Shown: piece after piece, positions 8,308 to 15,896 of the stretch
How positions within the stretch are numbered: position 1 is the first letter of the stretch
Layout: every line of letters starts with the position of its first letter
Origin: CPC320 sp002684375
GTDB taxonomy: Bacteria; Pseudomonadota; Alphaproteobacteria; Rhodobacterales; Rhodobacteraceae
Direction of reading: 5' to 3'
Assembly: GCA_965662545.1 (NCBI GenBank)
Contig: CBFIHZ010000057.1
Coordinates: forward strand, 1 to 17,846
DNA length: 17,846 nt
Notes under the pieces: model-generated
The model's database searches: none
What the model saw: the letters and a program-made list of their open reading frames with translations, nothing else
Told to the model about the DNA's origin: nothing
Position numbers and translations under genes: made by a program

Positions 8308-9918
8308 TTAAGCAAACCACCAGCGATCGCAGTTCAGGCACCCATCAAGAACCAAATTATTTGCGATCTGATCCGGCACATGCAACGATGTGTTATGCGC
8401 CATCACGTCACTTTGGAACAAGGGCAGACATAGACCGCCATCATTGTGAAGAAGTTGCTGCATTTCCACATACATGTCTCTGCGCTTAGTGGTATCCAGC
8501 TCGGCACGCGCCTGCAAAAGCAGTTCATTGAAGCGATCATTGCTCCAATACGTGTCATTCCAGCTGGCCCCTTCGGCATAGATTTGTGAGAACAAAATAT
8601 CCTCAGTGGGTCGTCCACTCCAATAGCACGCAGAGAACGCTTTCTTCATCCAGACGTTACTCCAATAACCATCGTTTGGCTCTCTTACCACCTCGACATC
8701 GATCCCGGCGGCGCGCGCAGATTCAGCCATCAAAGACCCGGCATCCACCGCGCCCGAGAACCCGGTATCGGCGGCGTGGAACTGGATGGCCAGCTTATCG
8801 AGCCCCGCCTGTTTAAGATGGTACTTGGCTTTTTCAGGGTCATAGGCGCGCTGCGGCAACTCGTCAGTTGTTGCACGGTAAATATTGGCCGGACCGACGG
8901 GGTTGTCGTTGCCCAATTCACCATAACCAAGGATAACCTTCTCCAACCAATCTTCCCGGTCAATGACATGTTTTACCGCGTTTCTCACGTCAGCATTGTC
9001 AAACGGAGCCATGGTGGTGATCATTGGCAGGGTGATCTGCTTGTTACCTGTGGTGGACCGTACCGCCATTTCCGGATTCCGTTTGAGCAGATTGATCGTT
9101 TTCAAATCCGCATTGGCGATGGCATCAACAGCGCCAGTCATAAGCGCGCTTGTCCGTGCCGACGTATCGCCAATCTGGATGGTTTCGCACTCATCGAAAT
9201 GCGCGGCTCCATCTTTCCAATAATTCGGGTTGCTCTTGGTCAAGGTCCGAACGCCTGGATCGTGTTCGGCAATCATATAGCCTCCGGTGCCCACACCCGA
9301 TTGCCAATCAATTGTCCCGTCACCGTTGGAGGGGCACATATTGATATGATAATCACTCAGCATAAACGGGAAGTCCGCATTGCCGCCTTTGAGAGCAACA
9401 GCCACGTGATTCTTGCCGTCAGCTTTTACAGAATCGATACCTGACAAAATGCCTTTTGCCGCCGACTTGGAATCTTCGCCCAAATGGTGGTTCAAAGAAT
9501 CAACCACATCCTCAACACTCAGTGTTTTACCATTGTGGAACTCAACACCACTGCGGATTTTAAAGGTCCAAACGCTGGCATCCGCAGATGCGCCCCACTC
9601 TTCGGCGAGCTCAGGTTGAAGCAATCCATCCGATCCCACCACGGTCAGGTTATTGCGTGTCTGACCAAACTGAACGTTGATCATATACATATCGAGTATT
9701 TGACCTGGATCCAATGTGTCAGTGGTTGCCCCACCGGTCACACCAATCCGCAGACGCCCACCTTTTTTCGGTGTGGCTGCCGCTGCCATATCCGCCATGC
9801 CCAAAGCCGATGGCAGTGCAACGCCCGCTGCCAAGGCTGACATTACAAATTGACGACGGTCAATTTGACCATCTGTCAGTTTGTAAGATAAATTGCTGAG
9901 ATAATTTTTGAACTTCAT
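8308..9918 (-). CDS. peptide-type ABC importer substrate-binding protein (SBP_bac_5)
   Basis: A periplasmic solute-binding protein of the DppA/OppA type (family 5), 536 residues from the chosen start. The N-terminus has a twin-arginine signal, DRRQFVM (residues 20-26), a hydrophobic stretch and an Ala-rich cleavage region ending near residue 48, so export is probably by Tat, already folded. The mature part shows family features: RLRIGV, TLDPGQILDMYM, LQPELAEEWG with VWTFKIRSGVEFHNGKTLS, and GTGGYMIAEHDPG. The ATG at 9918 has a good Shine-Dalgarno site (GGGAG) 9 bases upstream; a longer in-frame start at 9990 lacks one and would add a sequence unlike a signal peptide. It is the first gene of the importer operon. 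Family 5 proteins carry peptides, opines, nickel, sugars and other small molecules, so the ligand cannot be read from the sequence. Confidence 0.92.
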   Translation of the reverse strand: MKFKNYLSNLSYKLTDGQIDRRQFVMSALAAGVALPSALGMADMAAAATPKKGGRLRIGVTGGATTDTLDPGQILDMYMINVQFGQTRNNLTVVGSDGLLQPELAEEWGASADASVWTFKIRSGVEFHNGKTLSVEDVVDSLNHHLGEDSKSAAKGILSGIDSVKADGKNHVAVALKGGNADFPFMLSDYHINMCPSNGDGTIDWQSGVGTGGYMIAEHDPGVRTLTKSNPNYWKDGAAHFDECETIQIGDTSARTSALMTGAVDAIANADLKTINLLKRNPEMAVRSTTGNKQITLPMITTMAPFDNADVRNAVKHVIDREDWLEKVILGYGELGNDNPVGPANIYRATTDELPQRAYDPEKAKYHLKQAGLDKLAIQFHAADTGFSGAVDAGSLMAESARAAGIDVEVVREPNDGYWSNVWMKKAFSACYWSGRPTEDILFSQIYAEGASWNDTYWSNDRFNELLLQARAELDTTKRRDMYVEMQQLLHNDGGLCLPLFQSDVMAHNTSLHVPDQIANNLVLDGCLNCDRWWFA

Positions 9919-9936
9919 CCACTTTTCTCCCGTTAG

Positions 9937-9990
9937 ATTATACGCCACGTTAGCCAGATAATACCACGCTTGCCAGTAAAATTTTGTCAA
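9937..9990 (-). promoter_or_regulatory. candidate promoter of the transporter operon
   Basis: On the minus strand a perfect TTGACA lies at 9990-9985 and a perfect TATAAT at 9942-9937. They are 42 bases apart and so are not one promoter. TTGACA would need a weak -10 such as TGGTAT, and TATAAT lacks a -35 and would give a very short leader. The 229-base gap before the regulator gene suggests that the operon has its own promoter here, but the exact boxes are uncertain. Confidence 0.3.
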
Positions 9991-10092
9991 ATTAAGTGAG
10001 CATCTGTCGTTTTTTCTGACTATTGGTCAAAAAAAATACCGTTTGGTTAGTTTGCAACGCTGGTTCAATATCTGTTGTGACGTAAATTCTCG

Positions 10093-10126
10093 TATCTTTG
10101 CAGACCCTCTATCTTTGCAGACCCTC
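10093..10126. repeat. exact 17-bp tandem duplication
   Basis: The 17-mer TATCTTTGCAGACCCTC occurs twice, head to tail with no gap, at 10093-10109 and 10110-10126. It lies 21 bases beyond the stop of the minus-strand regulator gene, in the gap before the transporter operon. It could be a replication-slippage duplication or a doubled protein-binding site. Its distance from the binding-protein ATG (about 175 bases) is compatible with an upstream activator site. Confidence 0.85.
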
Positions 10127-10147
10127 CCAAGGCAAACCTTAGACAGA

Positions 10148-11179
10148 CTAGCGGGGCAGACCATCCCGGCGTTGTGGCTGAAGCGTGTCTAAAAACCGGC
10201 CTAAAGTTCCCGGCCAATGCGGCGCTGTGTCATTCTCGGGCCAAGCTTGCCGGTAATCGCTAGGTCGACGTCCAAAGCACTTTTTAAATGCATATGCAAA
10301 ATGCGACAGTGAATTAAACCCCGACGCGGTCGCACTCTCGCGGACCCCTAAGTCGGTTGAGATCAAAAGCACCCGCGCGTGCTGCAAGCGCATAAGAAGG
10401 CCAAACTGGACAATACTGCAGCCGACAGATTTCTTAAACTGCCGCTCCAATTGACGTTGCGACAAACCGATTGTCTTGGCAATTTCAGGCACAGCAACTG
10501 GCTCGCTAATATTGGATTCTATCACCTCGATTGCAGCTTGAACATCAGACGGCAGCTTGGCAATCCCGCGTCCCAATGTTTTGCGTTGTGCGTCTTTGGC
10601 TTGCCGCACAGGATGGTGTATAATCTGATCTGAAATTTCCCCGGCCAGCGCCTGCCCATGGCGGCCGCCAATGATATAGAGCATAAGATCAAGGCCAGCC
10701 GTAGCGCCCGAACAACACAATATTGGCCCGTCTTCGGTGAAAAGCTGCTCCTGAACATCCACATCTGGGAACTGTTCCTGAAACCCCGCCAGATACGACC
10801 AGTGCGTGGTGGCGCTTCGCCGCGCTAAAAGCCCGGCGCGCGCCAGAACATAGGCACCCATTTCAACCGCGCAGATCCGCACACCGTTTCTGGCCTGCAG
10901 ACGTAGCCAAGAGAATAATTTCCTGTTAGCGTAATGTTCCGCTCCCCAGCTTCCCACAATGAAGATAAGATCATTTCGGCGTATTTGCTCCGGCGCCATC
11001 TCGCATTTCACCGCCATCCCATTGCTGGCCGTGATGTCGGGCCCGTCAAAGCTTAGGTATTTTTTGTGGTAGACATCCTCTACCGAAAGATAGTTTGCGA
11101 TGCGTGCAGGCTCCATCAAATTTGTCAGGCTAAACATATTGAAGCGCGGCAGCAGAACATAAAAAAGTCGATCGCTCAT
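10148..11179 (-). CDS. GlxA-type transcriptional regulator (GATase1-AraC)
   Basis: A transcription factor with an N-terminal DJ-1/PfpI-like (GATase1) sensing domain and a C-terminal AraC DNA-binding domain, 343 residues. The sensor spans about residues 1-190, with DLIFIVGSWG (70-79), CAVEMGAYVLARAGLL (103-118) and TTHW (124-127). At the nucleophile elbow, where enzymes carry Cys, this protein has E106, so it should bind rather than hydrolyse. The AraC domain spans about 210-310, with the first helix-turn-helix around VPEIAKTIGLSQRQLERQFKK and the second around ESATASGFNSLSHFAYAFKKCFGRRPSDYR. The ATG at 11179 has GAGGG upstream. It is divergent from the BKACE operon and followed on the same strand by the transporter, a natural position to activate both. 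Pseudomonas homologues of this architecture control arginine, glycine betaine and carnitine catabolism. The inducer here is unknown. Confidence 0.9.
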   Translation of the reverse strand: MSDRLFYVLLPRFNMFSLTNLMEPARIANYLSVEDVYHKKYLSFDGPDITASNGMAVKCEMAPEQIRRNDLIFIVGSWGAEHYANRKLFSWLRLQARNGVRICAVEMGAYVLARAGLLARRSATTHWSYLAGFQEQFPDVDVQEQLFTEDGPILCCSGATAGLDLMLYIIGGRHGQALAGEISDQIIHHPVRQAKDAQRKTLGRGIAKLPSDVQAAIEVIESNISEPVAVPEIAKTIGLSQRQLERQFKKSVGCSIVQFGLLMRLQHARVLLISTDLGVRESATASGFNSLSHFAYAFKKCFGRRPSDYRQAWPENDTAPHWPGTLGRFLDTLQPQRRDGLPR

Positions 11180-11283
11180 AGGGTGCCCTCAGGTTCATCG
11201 AAAGATCCGGCGGCCGGACCTGATAAATTAAAAATACAAGAAATATCGCCAGATATACGCTATCAATTGACGAAAAATCTATA

Positions 11284-11311
11284 TTGTCAAGCCACTCGTG
11301 TTTCCAATAAT
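11284..11311 (+). promoter_or_regulatory. candidate sigma70 promoter of the BKACE operon
   Basis: TTGTCA at 11284-11289 and AATAAT at 11306-11311 are separated by 16 bases, each differing from consensus at one position. Transcription would begin near 11318, shortly before the GGAG at 11325-11328 and the ATG at 11336. The -35 overlaps one arm of an inverted repeat (TTGAC at 11267-11271, GTCAA at 11286-11290), a possible site for the divergent regulator. These calls are by eye only. Confidence 0.4.
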
Positions 11312-11335
11312 GCCGAAAGCGAACGGAGACGACCG

Positions 11336-12226
11336 ATGAATTACGATGTCATAGTGACCTGTGCTGTCACCGGGGCTGGCGATACCACAAACCGCAGTGA
11401 ACATGTTCCGGTAACGCCAAAACAAATCGCCAACGCTGCGATACAGGCGGCGAAGGCTGGGGCCGCGGTTGCGCATATTCATGTACGCGACCCTGAGACC
11501 GGCAAAGGCTCCCGCGACCCCAAGCTTTTCAAAGAAGTAGTCGACCGGGTCCGTGACAGCGATACGGACGTTGTCATCAACTTGACCGCAGGCATGGGGG
11601 GCGATTGGGTGCCCTCGGCACAAGATCCGGCAATGCCTGGCCCAGGCACCGATATGATCAGTGCCGAAGAACGTCTGCGTCACGTTAAAGACTGCCTGCC
11701 CGAAATCTGTTCACTTGACTGCGGCACGCTTAATTTTGGCGATGGCAACGAGATTTACATCTCGACACCGCCCATGCTACGCGAGATGGCCGCCCTGACA
11801 AAACAATGGGGCGTCAAACCCGAATTGGAAGTGTTCGAATTGGGCCACATCCGCTTTGCAACGCAAATGATCACTGAAGGCTTGATCGCTGATCCACCGA
11901 TGTTTCAGATTTGTCTCGGCATTCCCTGGGGTGCGGATCAAAGCGTGGATACAATGAAAGTCATGAAAGACCATCTGCCTGCGGGTGCAACTTGGGCTGG
12001 CTTCGGCATCTCGCGAATGCAGATGCCGATGGCTGCAACGGCCATTGCAATGGGGGGCAATATCCGCGTCGGTCTGGAAGATAATATTTATCTCGACAGA
12101 GGCGTTCTTGCGACAAACGGTCAATTGGTCACACGCGCCGTTGAGATTTTGGAACGGATGGGCGCGCGCGCGCTCACCCCACAGGAAGCCCGTAACAAAT
12201 TGAACCTCACCGGTGCCTCAAAATAG
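11336..12226 (+). CDS. beta-keto acid cleavage enzyme (BKACE/Kce family)
   Basis: A zinc-dependent TIM-barrel enzyme of the BKACE (3-keto-5-aminohexanoate cleavage, DUF849) family, 296 residues. These enzymes combine a beta-keto acid with acetyl-CoA to give acetoacetate and a shortened CoA ester; one member cleaves dehydrocarnitine. Zinc ligands are visible as HIH (H47, H49) in VAHIHVRDPETG and E248 in RVGLEDN. Other family motifs are NLTAGMGG (82-89) and FELGHIRFA (167-175). The ATG at 11336 has GGAGAC just upstream; an open frame extends to 11066 but runs through the divergent regulator's start and lacks homology. It is the first gene of the operon with the acyl-CoA dehydrogenase and ACD ligase, and faces the GlxA-type regulator. 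Specificity within the family is set by residues I cannot assign, so the substrate is open. A betaine-type keto acid is one possibility. Confidence 0.9.
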   Translation: MNYDVIVTCAVTGAGDTTNRSEHVPVTPKQIANAAIQAAKAGAAVAHIHVRDPETGKGSRDPKLFKEVVDRVRDSDTDVVINLTAGMGGDWVPSAQDPAMPGPGTDMISAEERLRHVKDCLPEICSLDCGTLNFGDGNEIYISTPPMLREMAALTKQWGVKPELEVFELGHIRFATQMITEGLIADPPMFQICLGIPWGADQSVDTMKVMKDHLPAGATWAGFGISRMQMPMAATAIAMGGNIRVGLEDNIYLDRGVLATNGQLVTRAVEILERMGARALTPQEARNKLNLTGASK

Positions 12227-12306
12227 GCGGCCTGTACCTAACTTCAAATGAGGCCAATTCACATCCCATCAATGGCCCCGAAACAATATCCATGCAGGAG
12301 CATAAA

Positions 12307-13467
12307 GTGAACGCAGTTGTGTCCCATGAAAACGAGCTTTTGCTCAACACCGTGCAATGTTTTTTAAAAGATGAGATTTACCCGCATGAAGACGCGGTCG
12401 ATCGCTCCGGTGAGGTTCCGCTCGAATTGGGGCGTCAGATCGAGGCCCGCGCCAAAGAAGTTGGCCTATTTGCCGCAAATCTGCCCGAAGCTGTTGGCGG
12501 TGGCGGCCTAAATTACACCTCATCGTCCATCGTCGAGCGTGAATATGGCAAAACCACGCATGCGCTGCAATCTTGGATCGCGCGTCCAACCGAATTGCTG
12601 CTGGCCTGTGAAGGAGATCAGGTTGCCCGATATCTCGATCCCTGTGTCACCGGCGAGAAACGCGAACTTTTCGCTTTAACGGAACCCGAGGCCGGGTCAG
12701 ATGTTATGGGCATGAAAACCAATGCGAAACGCGACGGACGTGACTGGATTCTCAACGGCTCCAAACATTTCATCTCGGGACCGGTGATGCCTGACTTTGC
12801 AATCGTCTTTGCCGCTACCGGCATCGATGAGACACCGCGTGGCCCCCGCAAGCGCGTGACCGCGTTCTTGGTCGATGTTGGCCTGCCAGGCTTCGATTGT
12901 CGAGAAGGTCACAAATGCGTAAGTTATCGCGGGTATAAAACCTTTCAGCTGAGTTTTGATAACGTGCGTCTCGGACCAGACCAAATCTTGGGTGAAGAGG
13001 GGCGCGGTCTGGAACTTTCGGGGAAATGGCTGGGCATGGGCCGTATTTGGGTTGGGGCAACCTGCTGTGGCAAAGCCGAACGGCTTATGAATATGGCTGC
13101 CGATTGGGCAGCCAACCGCAAACAGTTTGGCAAACCAATCGGCACATTTCAGGCCACGGGGTTTCGGCTGGCGGATATGGCGATTGGCCTTCGGACTGCC
13201 GATTTGTTGGTGACGGATGCAGTACGCCGTGCCGATGAGGGGAAGATGCAAGATATGGATGCTGCTATGGTTAAAGTGTATTGCTCGGAAATGTTGAACA
13301 AGGTCGCAGATGATACCGTTCAAATTTTCGGTGGCATGGGATTGATGGAGGAGATGCCAATACAACGCCTTTGGCGTGACAGCCGTTTAGAACGCATCTG
13401 GGATGGAACCTCGGAAATCCAGCGCCATATCATAACCCGCTCGATCCTGAGGCCGCTGGGGGGATGA
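12307..13467 (+). CDS. acyl-CoA dehydrogenase family protein (Asp variant)
   Basis: A FAD-dependent acyl-CoA dehydrogenase, 386 residues, expected to oxidise an acyl-CoA to the 2,3-enoyl-CoA and pass electrons to ETF. Family landmarks (numbered from the GTG) are ALTEPEAGSD (123-132) for FAD and substrate binding, WILNGSKHFISG (147-158), NRKQFGKPIGTFQ (270-282), QIFGGMGLM (339-347) and the C-terminal IWDGTSEIQRHI (364-375). In medium-chain enzymes the catalytic base is the Glu of the EGTS motif; here it is D366. Asp at this place occurs in ACAD10/11-like proteins. I prefer the GTG at 12307, which has AGGAG 6 bases upstream; the ATG at 12292 has no such site. The gene follows the BKACE gene by 80 bases and its stop overlaps the ligase start by 4 bases (ATGA). 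The family is certain; activity and substrate are not. Confidence 0.9.
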   Translation: MNAVVSHENELLLNTVQCFLKDEIYPHEDAVDRSGEVPLELGRQIEARAKEVGLFAANLPEAVGGGGLNYTSSSIVEREYGKTTHALQSWIARPTELLLACEGDQVARYLDPCVTGEKRELFALTEPEAGSDVMGMKTNAKRDGRDWILNGSKHFISGPVMPDFAIVFAATGIDETPRGPRKRVTAFLVDVGLPGFDCREGHKCVSYRGYKTFQLSFDNVRLGPDQILGEEGRGLELSGKWLGMGRIWVGATCCGKAERLMNMAADWAANRKQFGKPIGTFQATGFRLADMAIGLRTADLLVTDAVRRADEGKMQDMDAAMVKVYCSEMLNKVADDTVQIFGGMGLMEEMPIQRLWRDSRLERIWDGTSEIQRHIITRSILRPLGG

Positions 13468-15569
13468 CCCCAGAAAAGCGCCGACATTTTGACCGACTTT
13501 TATCGCCCCGCCATATCGCATTTATTGGCGGCACAGACGCCATGATCGCGATCGGCGAAGCCCGCAGACGTGGGTTTGAGGGTGCGTATTGGCCCGTCAA
13601 TCCCAAGCGGGATCATATGTGCGATCTGCCGTGCTTTGCCCGCGTAGACGATCTGCCAGAAGCTCCGGACGCTGTTTTTCTTGCCATCCCTGCCGCAGCC
13701 GCCGTCGACACGCTGGAAAAACTGGCCCAAATGGGGGCTGGCGGCGTAGTGTGTTACACGGCCGGTTTTAAAGAATCCGGATCGGATGGTGATGCGCTCG
13801 AACAGCGCTTGAAAGAAGTCACCGGGGATATGGCCCTGATCGGACCCAATTGTTATGGCGTGATCAACTATCTCGACAATGTGGCGCTTTGGCCGTTTGC
13901 CCATGGCGGTGGGTCGCCGGGTTACGGCGCCGCGATTATCACCCAAAGCGGTATGTTCTCGTCAGACATTACCATGAGCCAACGCTCGCTGCCGCTGACC
14001 CATCTAATTTCAGCGGGCAATCAGGCGGTTTTGGAGCTGGCTGATTTTATTGACGCTTTATGCGAAAACCCTGCCGTGCGAGCGATCGGGCTACATATCG
14101 AGGGCCTTGGAGATATCGCAAAGTTTGAGCAGGCAGCGTTAAAATGCTTGCGCCACGACACCCCAGTTGTCGCGCTCAAAACCGGATCATCGCAGATTGG
14201 CAGCCAATTGACCGTCAGTCACACCGGGTCTCTGTCAGGCGCCAAAGAACTATATAACGCCTTGTTTGACCGCTGTGGAGTGATCAGCGTAACCAACCCG
14301 TCTCAGCTGCTAGAAACACTCAAATACCTCTGCGTGGTGGATCGACCCAAAGGTCATCGGGTGGTTGGATTTACCTGCTCGGGTGGCGGTGCCACAATGC
14401 TGGCAGATCATGCCGAAACAATTGGCCTGCGGTTTCCGACCTTTGACCCGGAAGTCACAACGCGGTTGACCGAAGCCCTGCCTGCGATCGCAACCGTCTC
14501 AAATCCCCTCGATTACACAACACCGATCTGGGGGCAGCCCGCTTATACAGAGCCAGTTTTTAGAACAGCGATTGACGCCAATTGTGTTGATGCCGCCCTG
14601 CTTGTGCAAGATTATCCTTACAGCGGGTTGGACGAGTCCCAAATATATTATCGCAATGATGCTGCCGCATTTTCCAAAGCGGCCAAAGCGGCAAATCTGC
14701 CTGCCGCTGTCTGCGCAACTCTGCCAGAAAATATGGATATCGAGACCCGCGAATTGCTGATCGAACTTGGCGTTGCGCCTATGCAAGGCATTCACGAAAC
14801 ACTCAATGCCGTTGCACAGGCAGCAACTTGGCGCGAAAACCGAGAAACGATTCTGGCATCGCACGTTGGAACTCTGCAAGTGCCGGAAGATATGCGCCCG
14901 GGGCAGTTGGTGCGCGAAGTTGCAGGAAAAGAAATCTTGCGATCGGCTGGAATAATGGTTCCAGAAGGGGAACAAGCACATGGCTCGACCGCGGCGGCAG
15001 TGGCCCGCAACATCGGGTTTCCAGTGGTTTTAAAAATGATGGGATCAAAGCTTGTGCATAAAACCGAGGCCGGCGCAGTGGCCTTGGCGCTGAACTCGGA
15101 AAGCGAGGTAACAACAGCACTGGCAACCATGCAGGCAGCAGTGATGGCATATGACCCAACCGCCCTCACTGATGATTTTCTGATTGAGGCTCATGTCCCG
15201 CATCCACTCGCCGAGATGGTCGTTGGTCTGCGACGGGACCCACAATTTGGATGGTCACTGACGCTGGGCAGCGGTGGGATTTATGTAGAACTTTTACAAG
15301 ACACCAAAACGCTGTTACTGCCCACGGATGGCAGCCAAATTGCGAAAGCTATCCGAAGTTTAAAACTCTTCGCCCTATTAGACGGATTCAGAAACAGGCC
15401 CAAGACGGACCTTACCTCCCTAAGCGCGCAAATCTTGTCTCTATGCCATTTTGTACAAAATACGCAAAATCACCTGCAGGAAATCGAAATCAATCCATTG
15501 TTTATCTATGAAACCCACGGTCTGGCGGTCGATGCGCTGGTACGGTGTGACGCAGTACCACCCGTGTGA
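13464..15569 (+). CDS. NDP-forming acyl-CoA ligase (ACD superfamily)
   Basis: A 701-residue fused-subunit acyl-CoA synthetase of the ADP-forming (ACD) superfamily, which makes a CoA thioester from a carboxylate, CoA and ATP through a phosphohistidine. Domains in order are CoA-binding (about 10-135, with FIGGT and LIGPNCYGVIN), succinyl-CoA-ligase-like flavodoxin folds (about 150-460) and an ATP-grasp domain (about 480-700). The phosphate-accepting His is H253 in VSHTGSLSG. The ATP-grasp part shows VVLKMMGSKLVHKTEAGAVA (521-540) with H532, LGSGGIYVEL (601-610) and EINPLF (675-680). The ATG overlaps the dehydrogenase stop by 4 bases, so the two are translationally coupled. Members include acetate-, pimelate- and feruloyl-CoA ligases and the ATP-dependent DMSP lyase DddX. 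The nearby DmdA-like gene makes a DMSP- or betaine-related substrate worth testing, but I cannot assign it. Confidence 0.9.
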   Translation: MTPEKRRHFDRLLSPRHIAFIGGTDAMIAIGEARRRGFEGAYWPVNPKRDHMCDLPCFARVDDLPEAPDAVFLAIPAAAAVDTLEKLAQMGAGGVVCYTAGFKESGSDGDALEQRLKEVTGDMALIGPNCYGVINYLDNVALWPFAHGGGSPGYGAAIITQSGMFSSDITMSQRSLPLTHLISAGNQAVLELADFIDALCENPAVRAIGLHIEGLGDIAKFEQAALKCLRHDTPVVALKTGSSQIGSQLTVSHTGSLSGAKELYNALFDRCGVISVTNPSQLLETLKYLCVVDRPKGHRVVGFTCSGGGATMLADHAETIGLRFPTFDPEVTTRLTEALPAIATVSNPLDYTTPIWGQPAYTEPVFRTAIDANCVDAALLVQDYPYSGLDESQIYYRNDAAAFSKAAKAANLPAAVCATLPENMDIETRELLIELGVAPMQGIHETLNAVAQAATWRENRETILASHVGTLQVPEDMRPGQLVREVAGKEILRSAGIMVPEGEQAHGSTAAAVARNIGFPVVLKMMGSKLVHKTEAGAVALALNSESEVTTALATMQAAVMAYDPTALTDDFLIEAHVPHPLAEMVVGLRRDPQFGWSLTLGSGGIYVELLQDTKTLLLPTDGSQIAKAIRSLKLFALLDGFRNRPKTDLTSLSAQILSLCHFVQNTQNHLQEIEINPLFIYETHGLAVDALVRCDAVPPV

Positions 15570-15746
15570 AACCATCTTCGGTTGCGCTGGACTTTATAAA
15601 TTGAAATGTGAGATACCTTGCAGGCTTTGCTCAAACCGACTTTTAAAACATTGAGAAATAATCCAATCCTGTTGTGAAACGGGATCGCAGCTCACCCTCT
15701 GTAATAAAGTTTGTATGAATTCGAAGGATAGGCAACGCAGCGCATC

Positions 15747-15853
15747 TTACTCAATTTCTACACCAGTTGGACCTTCGACGTAAAAGCTTAGCGGAAAGCC
15801 TACGTTTGAAACCCATCTGCAAAATCGATACAGAAACCCCGTAGCCGCACCCC
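15747..15853 (-). pseudogene. possible C-terminal remnant of a VOC-family protein
   Basis: On the minus strand about 35 codons end with GFPLSFYVEGPTGVEIE and a TAA at 15747-15749. The FYVxxPxGxxIE pattern is the last beta strand of vicinal-oxygen-chelate proteins (glyoxalase and extradiol dioxygenase fold), where the final Glu is a metal ligand. An in-frame TAA bounds the segment upstream, so this would be only the tail of a decayed gene. It is short and could be chance; the call rests on motif memory. Confidence 0.3.
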
Positions 15854-15877
15854 CTTATTGTTCAAATCTATTCAAAA

Positions 15878-15896
15878 TGACGTCAGTGTCGCGACA
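15878..15896. promoter_or_regulatory. two adjacent perfect palindromes
   Basis: TGACGTCA at 15878-15885 and TGTCGCGACA at 15887-15896 are perfect palindromes of 8 and 10 bases separated by one base, about 200 bases upstream of the DmdA-like start. Two dyads this close in a non-coding stretch suggest a binding site for a dimeric regulator. No regulator in the window clearly matches, because AraC-type proteins usually prefer direct or asymmetric sites. Confidence 0.3.

Noticed and set aside
8776..9444. A 222-codon plus-strand open frame
   Set aside because: It is antisense to the binding-protein gene and its translation resembles no protein family.
9919..9990. N-terminal extension of the binding protein
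   Set aside because: The ATG at 9918 has a strong Shine-Dalgarno site and gives a normal Tat signal; the extension has none.
11066..11335. N-terminal extension of the BKACE gene
   Set aside because: It runs antisense through the regulator start and the promoter region; BKACE homology begins at the ATG at 11336, which has a GGAG site.
11336..12226. Assigning the BKACE as dehydrocarnitine cleavage enzyme (cdhC)
   Set aside because: The regulator type fits, but there is no carnitine dehydrogenase or thioesterase in the window and specificity residues cannot be judged by eye.
12697..13365. A 222-codon minus-strand open frame
   Set aside because: It lies wholly inside the acyl-CoA dehydrogenase gene, has no family resemblance and no ribosome-binding site; it is an antisense shadow.
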